From Pyrocephalus nanus (taxonomy: Eukaryota; Chordata; Aves; Passeriformes; Tyrannidae): 64,000 nt of DNA. Under the pieces are notes generated by a model. That model searched no databases, was not told the origin of the DNA, and saw only the letters and a program-made list of their open reading frames with translations. Of the stretch, positions 1 through 12,400 are shown piece after piece. The stretch's first letter is position 1. Every line of letters starts with the position of its first letter. The stretch is from positions 4,665,001 through 4,729,000 of the forward strand of contig CM076279.1 in assembly GCA_038380795.1 (NCBI GenBank). Direction: 5' to 3'. The position numbers and the translations under genes were made by a program.

Positions 1-288
1 CTGCCTTTTGCTTCTTAGGAATTTCACAGAAATTGATATAGTTTGTGAAAAAAACAAGTGAAAAAATAAGTTTTAATATGATCATTTCCATTTGTTTAAT
101 ACAGCAAAACATAAAGATTAAGTTAATTCCTGGATGGATCTGTATACTTGTTGACCATCTATATTTCTAGCAATGAAAGGGTCCCTGCAAACTAGTTCAT
201 AGGCAGTTTACTATGCTTATTGTTCAGAAACAAGGACACAAAAAACTTTTCCAAATAAAATATTGCCAGAAATGAAAGGTAAAGTTAC

Positions 289-405
289 CTCTACAAATTG
301 TAGCAATTTTTCAGTAGCCACCTCAAAGGTCTTCCTTGCTGATTCTGATTTCCTCAGCTGGCAGTCAAGCACTGTAACTCTCTTCCTCAAGTCTTGAATG
401 TTATC
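289..405 (-). CDS. STXBP4: STXBP4 exon, coiled coil (last one inside the window)
   Basis: A 39-codon exon encoding [20 protein letters not shown] then [19 protein letters not shown], matching human [20 protein letters not shown]. Acceptor CTTTCCCAG, donor GAG|GTAACT. The remaining C-terminal exons, including the WW domain, are outside the window. Confidence 0.97.
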
Positions 406-3400
406 CTGGGAAAGGTTATTTTAAGGCTTTTATTCTAATAATTTCCTCCCATGGCTCACACAGATACATGGAGTAAACTGAAAGGGATGCTTGAAATGTT
501 TAACACACTCTTTCCTACATTTCTGGAAAACACGTCACTGCTCCCGAGGCAGGAATGCCTGACCTGCTGGCAAAACAGCTCCAAACTGCAACAGACTTTG
601 GCAAATGATATAAAGGTAAATTAAAAATGGAAGATAATAACACTGATAGGCCTGAAAATGAAGGGAGTTATAACCGATTTATGAATAGATCAAAAATCCA
701 ACCTGATGGTGACAGCATCTGTCAGCAGGGGGGCATAACCAGCCAGTACATGAACAAACTCAGTCCTCCAGTTTGCAGCCTCACATCCTTTGGCCAGCAC
801 AATAATTATGGCCCAGCCTGGAGGAAATTACCCCTGGGATTTCTCTGCATGCACTTGTGTAACCTATTGATCAGTGTTATGTATCCCTCCCTCCTTCGGC
901 TGTGGGGAATGTGAGCCCTGTCAGATCAAGTCCCAGAGGCTCCAGGTTTCAGGCTGAGCCCCTGTTTGTTTGAGAGGAGCACGAGGAAAGCCTTCACATG
1001 GGCATGTTTGTTGAGCTGAGCTGTCTGCTGAACGGGGCATCTGGAAAGATCTCTCCAAAATTAAGAAAATGTCACTATAATTAAAAACAAACTTGTATAT
1101 CGCACTGTAGGTGGTCATTCTGAAAGCCCACTACCTACTCCAAAACTCTCACAAGAAATAACCCAATTATTGCCTTTACTTGAAGCAAGCAAGTACAGAT
1201 ATTTATTTGTATGCATTGTACAAAGCAGCAGAATCAGCATCACCCTCAATGTCAGGGAACCTGTTGATTCAAACACCTTTCTTTGCTACTCTCATTGTCC
1301 ACTCTTGGAGAAGGAGCTGGTGAGGGACCCCACTCATTCATACCAGAGAGAGTATCCTATAGAGTTTGGTACCTACTTGATGCTGAAATGTAGGGACTTA
1401 AATCTCAACACAGGTATTCGAGTACTCAACCAGAATTTCAGGAATTCAAACTAGTATCTCCAGAACAACCCACACCCTCTGGATTTCTTAAAATGTTACT
1501 ATTTATACCAGTCCTAGAAAACAAACATTGCTTCAAAAACACCTGACACAAAAAATGGGGCATCTCACCCAGATGTTCAGAAAGAAGAACTTCCAGGGTA
1601 TGAACTCACAATTAAATGAGAGGAATTCCTTTCCAACAGCCACAGGGACTTGCTGTGTTGTTCTCTGCAAGCTTGGTTACCACACAGCTTGGGTTTATCT
1701 TTTAATGCCTTGTAATACTGAATTAGTTGTAATGATGAAATAAGGCAACATTTCAATAGGTTTTTTTCATCAAGTCATATTCACATCCATTTCTGATGAG
1801 AAGTGTAAGGTAACCACACAAATGCCAACCTACTTGCTCTTCTACTGTGAGCAGAAAATGGGTCTGCCACTATTGGAGAAAAATATAAAAGTGCCTCAAA
1901 CATTTTCTTTCTTGGCATATTCTGAAGTGCCTCACTGGACATGAAATGAGTTTAAAATATAAGGCTCAATTAAAAAGAATTTTTTTTTTTTTTTTGCAAG
2001 ATTAGTAGCATTTAAGTGATTATCTTGATTATATCTAAATTTACTTGAAGGACAGGACTGGACTTTAGACTGTTGTTATTTGCCTACCAGAAACATAAAC
2101 ATGAAGGCCATTCTTACATGAATACAAAGGCAGATGTGTAGCTTTTAAAGACAATATACCTGCAGCTCAGAAAGTGCTCCGTGCTTCAATGCTTGAGATG
2201 TGCCACTCTGACCTATGACCCACATATGCCTGCAGCTCCTGTTTTTCCAGCCCAAAGATATCTGGATAAAGGAAGACTTGCACACTCCACATCACCCCTT
2301 TCACCACGCATCCTCCCAGTTATTGAATAATACAAGACAAACAGTGACCTACTTTAAGCAAAGCAGATGAAAAGAAAATGAAAACAAGATACACGACAAC
2401 AGCAAGGAAACCATGGCAACCATGACAGGCGACATGCTTACTTTATTTTGGCCGGAGTGATCGGCGAGCTGAGCCTTCAGCTCTCCAATTTCAGCCTCCA
2501 GCAGGCGAATCACTTCCTCATAGTCCATCTCCATGCCCCGCGCCTGCCTCTGCGCGGCCTCGGCGAGATGGATCCGGCTGCGCAGGGCTCTGGTCTCCTC
2601 CACGGCTGCCTTGGCTTCCTGCGGGTTACACAGTCCCACTGAAGGGTGACAGCTCCACTGAACAGTTTTACAGCTCCACTGAACAGTTTTACAGCTCCAC
2701 TGAAAAGTTACAACCCCAGCTCACAAAGAAGAAAGGATTTAACTCACAAGTGCCGCGGTTGATGTCAGGGCTACCTGTCAGCGTTTACGGTTGGATGGTT
2801 CCGTTGATAGTTTTTTAAGAGTAGGGATGTGTGAGCTAAACCCAGGTATTTACTGAGACAGAATTTGCCTGATAAATTAAATGATGAAATCTATAATTAC
2901 TGTAAATGGAACGGAATGAAAGGTTTTATAGAAATGCACCAGGTGCTGTTCATCTGCCCCCTGACTTCAATACTAAAAAAGTACCTGAGATATTACTTCC
3001 TTTTATTATTATTATTGCCTGAATTCACTCCAGTGAGTATCCTCCAAGGTGTATATCACACAGGCATATCCTTGGTTTTCCACTCCAGTCAGAGCTCACA
3101 CATCATGGAGATAGACTCTTAATTCAAGTATTCTCAAAATCACTTGCCTTTTTAAAATTTATTTTTCTGCCTTGTTCCTGCTCCTATATCTTTATCCTGT
3201 ACTATCACAGAAGAGTGCTAAATAAAACTTATATATAAATAATGTATGGAAAACAGAAAAGCAGAAACTGTTAGCTTTTAATGCAGCTAATGTAATCCTT
3301 AAATGCAAAATCTCATTTTGAGAAAGATACTACTCAGTTCATTTCACGACTGAATATTAATTCAAGTTAATTTTGATTTGTAAATTTAGAAAGTCAGACT

Positions 3401-6400
3401 AAAGGTCTGGACAACAGATGAGTTTATACACTAGGAATAAAACAAACAAATTGCTCATAAAAAATGTAGACATACAGGCTCACTGGCACCAAAACCAGTA
3501 AACATTTTTTTCCCCCTTAGCTTTTAATTAATCTGTGAGAAAAGTAACTTTATATCAATTTTCTGAAGAATTAAAATTACAAGCTTTAAACACACAAATG
3601 CACACAGGGTTTTTTGTACAAATTCCTCAGTTAAGGACACTTAGGTGAATATCCTATTTCTAGTCCACTTATTATATCTTATTATTATGATTATATCCTG
3701 GTTGGGGATGGAACTAGAGGGAAAACAGGTGGGGGAAGAGGAGAAACACACTATGACAAGTAGGAAATAACCTTCTAGAAAGTAGCCTTGAAGTCACTGT
3801 TTCTGAAAAACCTAAATGACCAAATCTCCTATTTTTGTGGAAGGAATGGCATATAATATTTAAGAGGTGCCATAATAGAAATGTCTGCAGAGGTCAGTTA
3901 AGCTTACAAATGCAGATTTAATTCTTTCCTAACGCAGAAGGTTTTGCTCTGTGCAATCAATATCCTTCAAGTCATGTTTTCCTGTACTTTGTCATAATGT
4001 TTCTTCTGTAAAATGATCGACTAATCTCAGCTTCAGATGACTTTTGACCTGTACACTGTCAGCCTGAATGAGCAATATAGTTCAGGCCATAGGTCAGCTA
4101 ATCTCAGTGACATAAATACAGGACACCATTTTCCTCATATTTGCAACGGGTCTGCAATAAAATACCACTGTGCACCCCAGCCTCTTAGAAAATACAGCAG
4201 TAGAAGTGATCCCACGTGTAGAACAGCAGCATCAGCAGTGAATACAGGTGACATTTGTGTTGTATAATTTTGAGGTTTCTGTCATAGAGCACAAGCAATA
4301 AGAGATCCGTTTAAATGACCTTTAATTTGACAGCAGGTAGAATGATTTTGGGTTTTTTTCCCTTTTGAAAGCCTAAAGCATGAAATGAGCCTCTTCTACA
4401 CTTATTCACCTCCACCTGGAGACACAGACTATTCCAAAGGTTATTGCTCCATGTCTGCCTGTTATTTGGTGACTTGGTTTCATGGTTGTCTGCTTGCAGC
4501 ACTACGAGCAGCACAAGGGTCATTACTGAGAGCACACTGGAACAAATCCACCCCTCCTTCAAGCTGCTCAAAGCAGTTCTTTTTCCTAGAAACAATTCAG
4601 AGAGCACAGGGACTTCTTAGAAGTTATGAATCTATACAAGCAGAGGTCAAAATGCCTCTGTAGAGGGCACGTTTTTGCCACTCTACGAAACAATATGACT
4701 GGACAGCAAGAAGAGCTGGGCCCTGCTGGTACAGAGTTGTGAGCCTTCAGCAACAAAGGTATCCTTCAGAAACAGGCTGGAGGTGGGAAAAAAAACCCTT
4801 GGAGACAAAAGGGAAAAGATGCTCTGATGTTAAGTTTGACTAATATAAATGAATACAAAGCCTTGACAAAGGATGGCATCTTAAAAACCCACACACAGGA
4901 ATTATTTAAATAAACCGACACCAGAAAAGTGAAGGGAAAATTGCTATAATGAAAAGGGAGGTCTTAGTTTTGAAATAAGACCTCCTTGAGATAAAGGTTT
5001 AATCTCATATAATCCAGAATTGCCTTTACTCCTCCATTGGGTTTTTTTTTCAGAAACTCAGTTGTTGAATATTAATTTCTCTGTAATAGCAGACTATGAC
5101 CAGATTTCAACAGTGAAAGACCTAAAGGAATAATTAACAAACAATGGCTTCTTGCATTACAATGAAACAATTACACACACTAGAACTGAATTAGTAAAAT
5201 TTTCTGACAAACCAGAGCTGTCTTCTGGAGCAGGGAGACACAGAGGGAAAGGATACCACTTCAACCAATAAGAAAGTGAAAGCTGGAGGAGAGAAACCGA
5301 ACCCTTACAAAGTTTCAAGGTACAGTTTTCTTCCTGTGCCAGGTTCTAGTTCTGCCTTGGATAAATCTGAGTGTCTGGAGAAGGTTTTATCCAAGCAATA
5401 CTCCAGCCACCACAAACACTGGAACTAAAATATTCTTTTAAACGATGTGAAAATTCTAGTTACAGTTCGATTATATTTAGCCAATAATTTTACAAACACT
5501 GTATGCTGAAAAGTTAATGAAATGAAAATAAACCAAATACTTCTTTCAGGCAGGGTGAAGTAAATTACAAAGAAATAGCAGCAATTCAAAGCCCCTCTTT
5601 TCCCCTTAGAAAAAATGAATAGAACAGCGAATCTCAGCCCTGTGAACAGTGAGTCCAGCAGTTTGGGATACCATGAACAAGAAGCATCTTTACAACCTTT
5701 CCCATTTACTAAGTTTAGCTGAGGTGCTTCAGCTGACAATAACTATGGAAAAAGCTGCAGTGCAGAAGAGATCATTCAGGTTGATATGACCCAGGACTTT
5801 CAGGCAGCACAGGATACAGTCAAACTCCTCCAGGAAGGACAAAAGACATTACAGAGTCCACATTCATGCTGTTGACAAGACTTCAGGGGCTCAAGAGCAC
5901 CTCTCTGTGTTTTGTGCCAATTTCATCCCGATTTCAAATTAAAAATATATCAGTTCGTGTATTTTAGTTGTCATACATCAGTATTAGAAAATAATTGCTA
6001 CCTCATTTCAAATTTAGCAATAATTCTAATCCTAAGAGCTCATCCCTCCTGTCAGCTACTGATTCAAGCACTGTTTAATGAATTGGTACTAACAAAGCAT
6101 GTTCATTAACCAGAATATTTCTACCCCTGTCTTAATTAAGCTGTAATCTCTGCAATTCACAATTAGTAGACAACTGAAATACCACAAAAGATACTCCCAT
6201 ATATGACTGGTAGCCTATAAAACCTTGGTTTTTTTCAGAGGAGCAGTGATTTAAAAAAAAAAAAAAAAATGTTTAAATGACCCTGAATTCAGAAGGCCTT
6301 AAGCACTTACTTAAACTGGGGGTTTGTTTACTTTGGTTGTTTGTTACTTTTAATCAGGCCGTTAGGGCTCAGTAACGTCCTCATTACCTCATTTCACGAG

Positions 6401-9400
6401 CTGGAAGGCATCACAAGTTAAATGGACACTTGTAACCTAAGTAGCCTATTTTTTAAAACCTTTGTATCACTACGAATTGCACTGTTAATATTGGTTCCAA
6501 ATGACAGAAATATATATAATAATATAGATATATATAAAACAATTGGAAATGCACCAAGCACAAACAGAACTAAAATTCCCGTTAAAAGCCCACTTGTAGT
6601 GCTGTAATTACACATAATTTATTATTTCCGTTTCACTTCACTATGTGGAACCTTTTCAAGGCTCACTGGAGGATCAGTATTTATCCCCGGGAGCTTTGCA
6701 CGGCAAAGCTGAACTTGCCCACCACAGGACAAGTACCTGAGAAAAATAAAAGTGCGAGGACCTCGAGTGGTGGCAAAGGGGCATTGCTGGTGCTTAAAAC
6801 ACCCTCTCAGACCCGCCTGGTCCAGGTCTGCCTTCCCAGTAAGAGCAGGTTTGCACCGGGCTTTGCACTTTCTAATAGCTTTAGTCTAGACTAATAGGCT
6901 GAACATCTGCTCTGGTCTGAACACCCATTAGTGAATGGAAACGTGAAATGCATTGTTGGAACACACTGCCAGTTAAATTTTATCCAGAGGATAATCCAGT
7001 TTATTTCCCTGCTGTCCCCCAGTGGAACAAGCTTTCAGGCAGCTCCCTTATATTCAAGGAGCAAAAGGTAATAATGAAGGTGCTCAACAAATCGACATAT
7101 GCAAGCAAAAATATAGAATACAGCAGTACCTAGAAAGCCTTTTTAAACTGCACCTTGCATTTTTACACATGACTTCTGATGGAGCAGATATTCCCTATGG
7201 GTTTCTCGTGGCTATTTGTAACAGTACAGGAGAGAAGAAGGGCAGGCAGCTCGTTAGAGGAAATGAGCTGACAGGATGTTCAAGAGAATCAGGGAACAGG
7301 AAAGTTACTCAGGTTTGAATCCAGGCTATAAATGACATAAAACTTACATGCAGTTGGAAATTTCCTTTAAGAGACACAAGAAGGCTAAATTTTGTAAGAA
7401 ACTGTGATTTCTTCCCTCAAGATTACAGATATATTTGGAGACAGAAACAAGGCATTCCTCACAAAATCCTTACCACCATTTCTCTTCCTGGTAAATGTCA
7501 GGTAGCATTGTCAAGTGTGTCTATTTTTTCATGCTGAAGGCTCTGGCTGCCATACAAAGTAGTTAATGTTAGGACTGTAAATTAGGGGCACTGTTGCCTA
7601 AGAACAGCAAAAGCACTTCTACATCATTATCCATCTTCACTGAGCCAGGTTGTCTTAGGGTTCTTGCCTCAGTTCTACAGCAGAGGAGTATTACTGCTCT
7701 AAAAACTGAAGGATTAATACTCTCCACTTCTAATCCAAAGCTCTGTAGCAACAAAAGAACCACTCTGTGTTGAAATCAGTGTGAAAGTATAGTCTATATG
7801 AGCATCGAGACACAAAGAAGTGCTCCCTTCTCCCTTCCACAAGAAAACAGTTAAAAAAAATTTTTAAATAATAATTATAATTTTAAGAAACTTCAACATA
7901 CTTGCTTGACTGCTTGTAGCTGCTCTGTTAACTGTTTCTGTGCATTCACAGATTCAGACAATTCTTCCTGTTAAAAAAAAAAAATAAAAGAGGAAAGAAT
8001 TAATATTTCAGTCTAGAAGAGAAGAGTTTTTAGTCCTAAAACTCAATCAGCTCCTTCAAAACTACAGGTAGCAATATTTAACTTCTATCCATGTATGTTC
8101 TGCCTTCTGTACAACTACTGTGTCTGTTAACAATGCTGTATAATCAGAAACACACATATTAAAAAAGTTCTGGTGGAAATAATAAATAATTAACAGCTTT
8201 TATAAAACCTGTGACAATCCCAAATTCACCCCTCTAAAAGGCAGCTCTTCAGTGAGTTCAGCGATACTGGTTAGGTTGCTTGGGCATTTGAGGATTATTT
8301 ACTGAACATTTCTGGGATAAGTGGGAAAAGAGTATAAGAAATGAGGCTATTGCAGATTAATCATTGTCAGTTTTCAACATTAGCAGTTTAGGGACTCATG
8401 ATAAGTATTCACTGCTTCAACACTCAGTGTAAATTGGGTTCTTTCATTTCTGTACAAAGCTTTCAGAAGAAGAGTCCTTGTGCACAGAACAAAGCACAGA
8501 CTTTTGGCCATATCAACCCAATGTTTTCATAATTTATAGCAAGAAAGAATTTTTTTTTGGACCAGGAGGGAATTGTATAATTGTCTATATCCTCAGATCA
8601 ATTTTCCTGTCCAAGAACAAAAGCTACATATGCTGAATACAAAATGTTTTATCTTTTGGTATGTTAATAAAGCAATTCAAGACCATAGGGTTGTGGTTGT
8701 AACCCAGGGTATTAAGAAACAATAAATACATTTGTTGCTTTAGGTTTTAGGAATTTTGTAAAGTCTGTGAAAATATGTATTACTTTGGAACATGATTAAT
8801 TTATCCCCCAGTTCTGATTTCTTTCAAAAGTATCAGCACTCACTCAGACTCTGCAGTCACTAAGATCACACATTTCTAAATAAAATTGCCTTGCAAATCA
8901 GTCACTTCTCCAAATTCACTTTTGTGAAATGTCTGCTTAGTTTCATTTCTCTGTGGATCGGATTAAAAAATGTGCAATCTTCAAATGTATTAGGGCTGTT
9001 TGCTCTTTTTTACTTAACCATGAAAAATTCCACATAAAATTCCAAAGGAGAACAGTAAATTACTGCATATACTCCAAAAAAAGATTAGTCTCTTGAATAA
9101 TTTAAAGCAAATAAAAATGGTTACCTTTAATTTACTCATTTCTTTTAAAGTTTCATTTCTTTCTTTCTTAAGTCTTTCCACTTCATCCTCCAAAGAATTA
9201 CAGGTTACAAACTGTATTTAAATACATAAGGTTAGAAGGTATTTCCAACTGTAGCTTCCATAATCTTTAACATCTTATATTAAGAGGTCTTGTTAATAAA
9301 ATTAGATGAAAATCTTAATTTTACAATAATTTAAAGCTCTGAAAATGCTAATAATGTTTAAGAAAATGTTGAACAATGTATATCTTCCCAAGGAACAATT

Positions 9401-12400
9401 ATTTTTACTGTTAAAGTGGATTAATAAAGGTATTTTTTAAAGTATCAAGAAAACATCGATAGCCTGTTTTCTTCATTACTTTAAATAATCTCTTCTTTTA
9501 TTTTAGTATTCATATGCTAGAAATGCTCTTTTTTAAAGCCAGCTCTAGAATAAAATGATTTTCACTGTAGCAGTAGCTCAAATCACTGGGCCCAGTAATT
9601 GCTTATCATACACACAGGTTGTAGCAACACGAATTCCATTAAGAAACCTCAGTAAATCCCTGTTGTCCAGGCTTATAACAAAACACAACATAATTATATT
9701 AATTGCTCTCTGCAAATTCGGCTGCTTAATAAAGCTTCACAGAAACAGGGTTACCTTAAAGAACCCCGGGACATGGAGCTGTTTTAAACATCTGCCCAAG
9801 ATGTGAAATAATTTCACATATAATACACTCCAATAATTTCCTCCCAGCAGTTAAAACACTCTTCAAGCACATATTTTACCTGTGAATCCTGTAAGCTGGA
9901 AACTTCACTGACCCCAAACGTTACAGATTTGTGGTCGTCATCTGCTGTATTTGACTGCACAGAGAACAGATTCCTCGACACTTCAATGAAATCTGAAAAA
10001 ACAGTTCACATTTTGTTGCTGTAGCCCATAAGGTCACTTCAGCAGCAGCATCACTAAATGTAAATATCTCCAAATATCACAATGAACAGCCAGTCTTTAA
10101 TAAATGGATTAATAATTTGCCCTGTGTAAGCTTTCTGAAGGAAAATATGAAAATCAGGCACATCTCTCTGAAGAGAAACTTTTGGTAAAGCTGGTAAGTA
10201 TAAAAATGTCCAAAACACATCTTGGGAAGAAACACCCTCAAAATTAAGTTGCGAAGAAAACAAAGGTGGTGTGAAAGTTGACCTTCCAAGTGCCTGGTTA
10301 GAGATGGAAAAATTTCATGCTCGTGGTTTCCTCTGCAGGTCCTTTAAACCCCTGGTAGAGAGCGGGGAAAATTGATGCTGACCACATTGAAAGTTCTAAA
10401 CACAAACAATGCATCACTCACAATCAACATGGCTTGCAGGAGCATTCATTAGGAATGTATTAAAAAAAATACCTGCTACAATATGACAGAAAAGTGGAAA
10501 TATCAAGGTCAGTTAGTTTACTCCACATAAAATCTGATGGAAGATCCAGGACCTTCTTGATGAGATACTTGAAAACCCAGTGTCTTTTTGGACGGTTAAG
10601 TATAAAATATTACTTTTTACACATTAGTTTTTGATGCTGTTCTTCATAAACTTTAGGAAAAGTGAAATTTCCATCAGTTTTAGCATCAGAACTTTCACGT
10701 CTCACAGCTTTTGAAAAATATTTTTAAATTGTCAGTGTCGCCAACCAAAATTGTCATAACCAACAGCAGCAACTCACTCCCATCAGAATTAGGTTTAGCC
10801 AGAAGAATTGTGATGGTCTCCATGCAAATCTCTTTCTATGTGCAATAGCTGAAATGTTCTTGCATCTCACAAACTGAAGTTAAAAAATCCATCAGTTTAG
10901 TCACTTCAAGAAGTCTCTTTAACCATCAATACTTTCCCAAGTAATTTTTGGAAAATTATAGCTTCGTATCGTCAAGGCAAAAAAATCTAAGAATTTGTGA
11001 GCACAAAATAAAACTTTCCCAGGGTTGCTCCTAATTAGATAAATTTGTGATTTGCTTTCCCAATACTCAGTTTCAGAATTTCAAGCTTATTTTTATACAG
11101 TAGAATAAGGTTCTTGCCTCAAACTATCATTTTATTTGCAGCAGCAACTCAATACTGACAGAAAATATATTAATGGTTATTATCTATCATTTCTGTACTC
11201 CTACTTTTCATTCTTTTCCATAGTAATTAACAAATTATTACCTCCAAAAGACACTGTTCCTTTAGAATCTTTCTGAAGTTGCTGCCTGAGGGCTTGCTGC
11301 TGTTCATCTGTGAGCTGAATCCCAAGATAATTCAGTGCCTGGAAGGAAAAAACTTATTTTGGAGAAAAAAAAAAGAAAGGACTAGGGATAATGACTGCAG
11401 GGACATGGGGGAGTAATTAAAGAGCTATACTTCAAAGAGCCTTTGTATCCTGGTACACTCTCATTGACAACACTTTTATTCCAGAGCCACTCTGTGGCTT
11501 CTCCTTCTAATTGAGAGATGTACAGATATTATTTAACCTTGAATACAGATGAGTGTAATAAGCAAAACCCTTTGTCCTTAATAACTGCCTTAAAAATCCT
11601 GAGGGATATTCGGATTCCCAGCAGAGTTAATCAGTAATTAGATTAACAAAAACAGTAATTTGCCCAATATATAAAATGAAGTATTGCCCTGCAACATGAA
11701 AGAACTACTCAAATGGAAAATTTTGTGTTGTAATTTACACCTTCAAAGTTTGTCAGCCTAGAAATATCATCCAGATGTATCACCTGCATCAGGAAGGGGG
11801 AGGAAGGAAAACTCAAAAGATTGTTAAGTATTTACCCTCTCCAGCTTTTCTGTTTTGAGACGAATAGTCGAGTTCCTTCCTTGAGGCTCATAATCATCAT
11901 TCTGGCTGGGGGAAATAACTAAGAGGAAAAAAAATTAATTAATAACTATCTAGTTGTAACTATTGCTTTGCAAAAATTCGTTCTGAAGCTCTGCTTGTCA
12001 AGTGGATGCCAGCTAAATACCCACTTGCTAAAAAGACATGTTAACACTTAGACTGACTTTTATTTTTTTAAAGGACATAGTTGTAATAAACAAAAATTAC
12101 GGGTATCAATCACCTACACTGATTTTTTTTTTTTTTTTGGTATAAAAAAGTGACAAGTAGCAAATTGGCAGAAAGGAACCAGGAATAACTGAGTGATCCA
12201 TCAAGCATATGGCTTATACCGGTGGTATTTTCTCTTCTCTCAGAGATACACAGATACTCAGGAAAACAGAAGGGGAAACACACTTGTGAATTCCAAGAGA
12301 GACCTCCAAGACACACCCTCATCACAACTGACAGCTCCCCAAAGCACATTGAGTGATCCAGGAAACACTCTGGAAAGACAGGGAATGACCTGTTGCCAAC

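Noticed and set aside
2628..2711. Short regularly spaced repeats that could suggest a CRISPR-like array
   Set aside because: Pure tandem repeats with no unique spacers, inside an intron of a vertebrate gene.
9188..9211. Alternative acceptor TTTGGAG for the coiled-coil exon at 9125-9211
   Set aside because: In frame, but the upstream AAATACAG acceptor restores CNSLEDE, matching the human CDSSEADE residues, so the longer exon is preferred.
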